This document shows positions 60,030 to 64,000 of a stretch of 64,000 nucleotides of DNA, one piece after another (the stretch's first letter is position 1; every line of letters begins with the position of its first letter). The notes beneath the pieces are model-generated. The model worked only from the letters and a program-made list of their open reading frames with translations. It searched no databases and was not told the origin of the DNA. The DNA is taken from positions 310,753 to 374,752 of the forward strand of contig JABHCC010000032.1 of the NCBI GenBank assembly GCA_018669475.1. Reading direction: 5' to 3'. The position numbers and the translations under genes were made by a program. This DNA is from Bacteroidota bacterium. GTDB lineage: Bacteria > Bacteroidota > Bacteroidia > Bacteroidales > UBA12481.

Positions 60030-63008
60030 TTACAATATGCCAAGAATCAATGTGCCCTTTCTTGTCTCACCTTTCTTAAGCGGCTGTCGCTCACTCGCTA
60101 AATGACTCGAAAAAAAGAGGTCTCCTCCGGCAGTTGAGAAACTGGCACCGAGAAAATAAATATTGTCATTCTGAAGAAATGCCCTGAAAGCACCTGTTCC
60201 ATCCGAAAACATTCTGATTCCATGTCCATCTTCATCAATCAAAGAAGCCTGGTACAAACGATCTCTTGTTGCCCTGAAATCATTCGATCCCATTGAATGG
60301 GTTTCTTCCTCCCATGTCCAGACGGGTTTATCCCCAAAATCCTCAGATGCAAGCATTCCTTTTGGAAAAGGTATGGCAGTACCCTTTGTACGGCCAATAT
60401 GATTTTCAGGATATACAGTCCACTGCCCTTCCCTAATCCAGTCGAGCTGATTAAACTCTGAAGGCATTGAGAATACCAGTCCTAGCTGACGCGGGCTAAT
60501 GTCTGCATGTGGTATAATCTCATAATCAATACTTACCCTGGCTGTTTGGTCGAAATTATATCTTAGTTTAAGATCTGCTTCATCATATGATCCCTCAACA
60601 TCTATATAAACAATTCCATTTTCTTTGCCTGTTCCGCTAATAGTTCCCTTCCAATTGTGACAAGGCTCGTTCAGTACTTCAATATGCAGACTGTGTTCGG
60701 TATTGCAAGGACCCGTTTTTAGCGGAACCATAAATAATTCAGGTCCGCCATTAATTATAATATTGTGCAACTTATCCACTGAACGTAGCTTTCCGCTTGG
60801 TGCATCAAATACCCATTCAGTATCACCCATCAGAACACTGGCTTTCCTTTCCAAAACATGGAGTTCAGGAGTAAGCATTTTTTGCAATGATTCCTGTATC
60901 TGTTCTGAACCCTGAAATGGCAATCGATAATGGTCCAGCTCTATTCCATATGGAGACACAAAACTCAGATCAAGTACCTCACCCCCTGCTGGCTCTTTTC
61001 CCGGCCAGACATGAAGTAGTCCGCTATTCCCGGGAGCAAGATTCATTGTGGCTGTACCATACTGATGGCCGATGGTCCATTTTATTGTTAGTTCATTTAT
61101 ATCTGAGAATAGCTGTCGGTTCTCTATTGGGACAATTATTGGTTTCCCAATTTCTGGTCTATCCAATTTACGGGCTACGATTTTCACTGGTGAATATATC
61201 TTTTTAAGATGCCAGTACTCCGGTTTCGGCCTTCGCCATCCATCAATCGGGCCCCATTCCCCATATCCGACAGCTGTACCATCCGGCAGGTAGAAAACAT
61301 CATCTACTCCTGACCAAATTGCCCCTCCCAAACAGCCTTTGCTATAATACATATTCTCCCACATCGATTCAAGACCCCTTCCCCATGCATCCCTTACACC
61401 CGGATCGGTCACAATTTCCTGTCTGTTGTAAGTATTCAGGTGGGCATACTCTCCAAAAAGTAGTGGCCGATCAAATTTCCAGGCAACAGCTGGTCCGCCT
61501 GGCCCGGGGTAATGGATATTAGCAATCTGGGTATTTGTGCTGCCATGATTATTAAATCCTCCATATGCCTGATCGTGGAAACTAACCGGGCGAGTAGGAT
61601 CAATAAGATTAATATCATCAAGTAATTCTTCCCAGATGGGACCCCAGGCCGATTCATTCGCCATCGACCAGATTATGATGGAGGGATGATTGCGATAATG
61701 AGCCACAGTCTCAAAGGCCTGCTGACGGATCAGACTCCGGAACCTCAAATCGTGTGGATTTTCCTTTCTCCAGGTGGCATTCGCTCCATGGCCAATCCAG
61801 CACATCGGAGCTTCAAGCTCAACAAACAGTCCGATACTGTCACATAAAGCAATAAACTCCTCTGCCGGCGGATAATGAGATGTGCGGATATAATTGACAT
61901 TGGCCTCCTTAAATAACTGAGCATCAGCCCGCCATTCAGTAATTGACAAGCTACGTCCCCGTGTGGGATGAACTTCATGTCGGTTTACACCCCTGAGTTT
62001 TATCGGCTTACCGTTAACAAACACCTGATTCCCTGCCACAACTATTTCTCTGAAACCAATAGTATGACTTGTTTTTTCAATAATCTCGCCATCACTTTTC
62101 ACGACAATATTTACCTGATAGAGCTCAGGATGTTCAGGATCCCATTTGACAGGTTTATTTACCGGGAGAGTTAATAATTTATCATGGGTATCACCTTTTT
62201 TCATTGCGCTAAACGACCAGCTCTTCGAAATAGTTTCTCCAGAAAAGCTCAAGGGACTTAAGCTCACTGAAATTTTAGGCTCGGTTATGGTTTTACCCCA
62301 AACATTATCAAGTCTCAACATTACTTTGAGCATAGCATCCTGATTGCTCTCATCAAGGTCAGTTTCAATATGACACCAGGCCAGATGAGTCTCTGGAACA
62401 GTGAATATTTCAATTTTCCTTGATATACCGCCCAACTGATGAGCTGCATATTGGGTAGCAGAAGCCAGTGTATCTGCCAGGGATTCATTTTGTACTGAGA
62501 GTAGCAGAGTATTCTCCTTCCCAAATTTCACCGCTTTGCTCAGATCAAATTCAAAGGGAGTAAATCCGCCTTCATGTCTGCCAATTTCCTTACCATTGCA
62601 ATATATTCTTGCTAAACTATATACCCCGTCACATTTCAGCATTACACGATTCCCCTTCCAGTCTTTAGGAATCATAATTGTTTTGGCATACGCAGCATCA
62701 GAATCAGGTGCAACATTGTATCCCTGCATGGCCCACTCACCAGGCACCTCAATAGGCTGCCAGTTTAACTTTGAAATCCGGGTCTTTTTCCAGAATGATT
62801 CAGGAGGAGCAGGATTAAAATCCCAGGTACCGTTCAGGCTGATCACAGAATTTGATACTCCCTTTACAAAATATGGCTTTGGAGTAAAACCCTCTGAAGA
62901 TTGTGCCCTCCCGGATAAGGAGAAAAAACTAAATACGCTTAAGCAAAATGCAATTTTGAGTAGAATGGCCGGGATTTGTGAGAGGCTTGTGCTAATGGTT
63001 CGTTTCAT
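60030..63008 (-). CDS. Glycoside hydrolase family 2 beta-galactosidase-like enzyme
   Basis: Signal peptide; GVNRHEVHPTRGRSL, SHYPPAEEFIALCDSIGLFVELEAP, IIIWSMANESAWGP (acid/base Glu), LLFGEYAH (nucleophile Glu). Confidence 0.92.
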   Translation of the reverse strand: MKRTISTSLSQIPAILLKIAFCLSVFSFFSLSGRAQSSEGFTPKPYFVKGVSNSVISLNGTWDFNPAPPESFWKKTRISKLNWQPIEVPGEWAMQGYNVAPDSDAAYAKTIMIPKDWKGNRVMLKCDGVYSLARIYCNGKEIGRHEGGFTPFEFDLSKAVKFGKENTLLLSVQNESLADTLASATQYAAHQLGGISRKIEIFTVPETHLAWCHIETDLDESNQDAMLKVMLRLDNVWGKTITEPKISVSLSPLSFSGETISKSWSFSAMKKGDTHDKLLTLPVNKPVKWDPEHPELYQVNIVVKSDGEIIEKTSHTIGFREIVVAGNQVFVNGKPIKLRGVNRHEVHPTRGRSLSITEWRADAQLFKEANVNYIRTSHYPPAEEFIALCDSIGLFVELEAPMCWIGHGANATWRKENPHDLRFRSLIRQQAFETVAHYRNHPSIIIWSMANESAWGPIWEELLDDINLIDPTRPVSFHDQAYGGFNNHGSTNTQIANIHYPGPGGPAVAWKFDRPLLFGEYAHLNTYNRQEIVTDPGVRDAWGRGLESMWENMYYSKGCLGGAIWSGVDDVFYLPDGTAVGYGEWGPIDGWRRPKPEYWHLKKIYSPVKIVARKLDRPEIGKPIIVPIENRQLFSDINELTIKWTIGHQYGTATMNLAPGNSGLLHVWPGKEPAGGEVLDLSFVSPYGIELDHYRLPFQGSEQIQESLQKMLTPELHVLERKASVLMGDTEWVFDAPSGKLRSVDKLHNIIINGGPELFMVPLKTGPCNTEHSLHIEVLNEPCHNWKGTISGTGKENGIVYIDVEGSYDEADLKLRYNFDQTARVSIDYEIIPHADISPRQLGLVFSMPSEFNQLDWIREGQWTVYPENHIGRTKGTAIPFPKGMLASEDFGDKPVWTWEEETHSMGSNDFRATRDRLYQASLIDEDGHGIRMFSDGTGAFRAFLQNDNIYFLGASFSTAGGDLFFSSHLASERQPLKKGETRKGTLILGIL

Positions 63009-63150
63009 GGTTTACAGATTTGTCAAACAAAAATAGTTGAAATCAAACTTACAAATTACAATAATCGGCAATGGGGAGGGAATTATTTTAATAAAAACGG
63101 AATTTGGGAGAGGGAGGAAGGGGACAAAGGGACGGGGGGGACAGGAAAAG

Positions 63151-63240
63151 GTGACGCCATCGTGACGCCGAAAAACGTGACGCCATCGTGACGCCGGAAA
63201 ACGTGACGCCATCGTGACGCCGAAAAACGTGACGCCATCG
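63151..63240. repeat. Tandem repeat, 26-bp unit GTGACGCCATCGTGACGCCGAAAAAC, 3 full copies plus partial
   Basis: Copies at 63151-63176, 63177-63202 (one A>G change), 63203-63228, partial from 63229. Confidence 0.97.
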
Positions 63241-63271
63241 TAAAGGCCATCTCGTGACGCCGTCGTCACCC

Positions 63272-63358
63272 CAGACCACGGACAACGGACTACGGACTCG
63301 GACTCGGACGCAGTCCGCAGACGTTTTGCTGATGACTGAGAACTGAGGACTGATGACT
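63272..63358. repeat. Degenerate 6-7-bp repeats (CGGACWA and ACTGAGR types)
   Basis: CGGACAACGGACTACGGACTCGGACTCGGACG followed by ACTGAGAACTGAGGACTGATGACT. Confidence 0.8.
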
Positions 63359-63402
63359 TTTTTATATTATCTTGTGGCGTTTTTGCCTAAATCTTGTTAA
63401 TT

Positions 63403-64000
63403 ATGAAGAAATTTTGGTTGATATTCCTGCCTGGCTTACTTCTGGGGGGGATTTTGTTATGGGGGACAGGAAAAGCCATTGAGGCAAGCTCGACTGATGA
63501 TTATTGTATGAGCTGTCATGTTCATCCGCAGGCTGATAAGTCATGGAAAAAATCAGTGCATTATGCCACCCGTAGTGGAATTCATATTCACTGTGTCGAC
63601 TGTCATTTACCTCCGAAAGGTGAAGGTTATCTGGGACAGAAAATCAAAACAGGCTTACACGATGTTTGGGCGCATTGGTTTAAAGATTCTGCTGACTATA
63701 ATTGGGAGGCAAAGTCGAAACTTGAAAATGCTGTTCATCATACTTTTGATGTTTCCTGTAATAACTGCCATCAAAACCTGTTTCCTCTACAGTTAAGCAA
63801 GAAGGGATCTGATGCTCACTTATATTATAACTCTCAAATTGAAAAAGGAGTTGATATAAATTGCATCAATTGTCATTTGAACGCTGGTCATTATGATCCG
63901 AATTATACCCATGAGGCAAATACCGGATTTGGCAGCGTCTCATCCGATCCATCTGAGATTTATCAGGCTCCCGCTGAGGTTTCTGAATTCGAAAATTTCA
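63403..64000 (+). CDS. NapC/NirT-family multiheme c-type cytochrome (3' end truncated by window)
   Basis: Hand translation MKKFWLIFLPGLLLGGILLWGTGKAIEASSTDDYCMSCHVHPQADKSWKKSVHYATRSGIHIHCVDCHLPPKGEG...CNNCHQNL...CINCHLNAGHYDP: four CXXCH haem motifs; open to the window end. Not in the ORF track. Confidence 0.88.
   Translation, partial: MKKFWLIFLPGLLLGGILLWGTGKAIEASSTDDYCMSCHVHPQADKSWKKSVHYATRSGIHIHCVDCHLPPKGEGYLGQKIKTGLHDVWAHWFKDSADYNWEAKSKLENAVHHTFDVSCNNCHQNLFPLQLSKKGSDAHLYYNSQIEKGVDINCINCHLNAGHYDPNYTHEANTGFGSVSSDPSEIYQAPAEVSEFENF

Noticed and set aside
63151-63240. Short direct repeats as a CRISPR array
   Set aside because: Units are directly adjacent with no unique spacers, and no cas genes are in the window.
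63012-63285. ORFs at 63012..63269 and 63088..63285 (minus strand)
   Set aside because: They are translations of the tandem repeat and G-rich tract (WRHVFRRHDGVTF repeats); no domain or start context.

Overview
The window is a typical AT-rich Bacteroidetes chromosome segment. This is inferred from TANNTTTG-type promoters, type IX secretion sorting domains, zinc-less S14 and L36, and a tuf-less ribosomal cluster. The left third (3.8-21.6 kb, minus strand) is one continuous fused alpha-spc-S10-str ribosomal protein supercluster from rplQ to rpsL, with map and infA inserted. The rest is mostly housekeeping: a pcrA/uvrD-type helicase, murA, grpE-dnaJ, an ABC exporter, coaD, pyrE, birA, rsfS, ftsH, cdsA, psd, pssA, DAHP synthase/chorismate mutase and a GH2 beta-galactosidase. 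Accessory modules of interest: (i) a divergent small secreted protein / membrane-anchored TPR-CHAT putative protease pair (21.7-25.2 kb); (ii) an EF-G paralogue whose catalytic G3 histidine is replaced (25.3-27.5 kb); (iii) a good sigma54-type -24/-12 site in front of grpE, in the same gene run as an NtrC-like regulator lacking an HTH and carrying GSFTSA instead of GAFTGA; (iv) a VTC polyphosphate-polymerase-like / DUF4956 / CotH-kinase-beta-helix lipoprotein operon next to a T9SS protein and a calcineurin-like phosphoesterase (38.7-45.5 kb), the best candidate for an undercharacterised system; (v) an intergenic region (63.0-63.4 kb) with a G-quadruplex-like run, a 26-bp tandem repeat and heptad repeats ahead of a truncated multiheme NapC/NirT cytochrome missed by the ORF track. 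No tRNA, rRNA, CRISPR array, transposase or prophage was seen. All family assignments come from reading motifs by eye; no database search was run.
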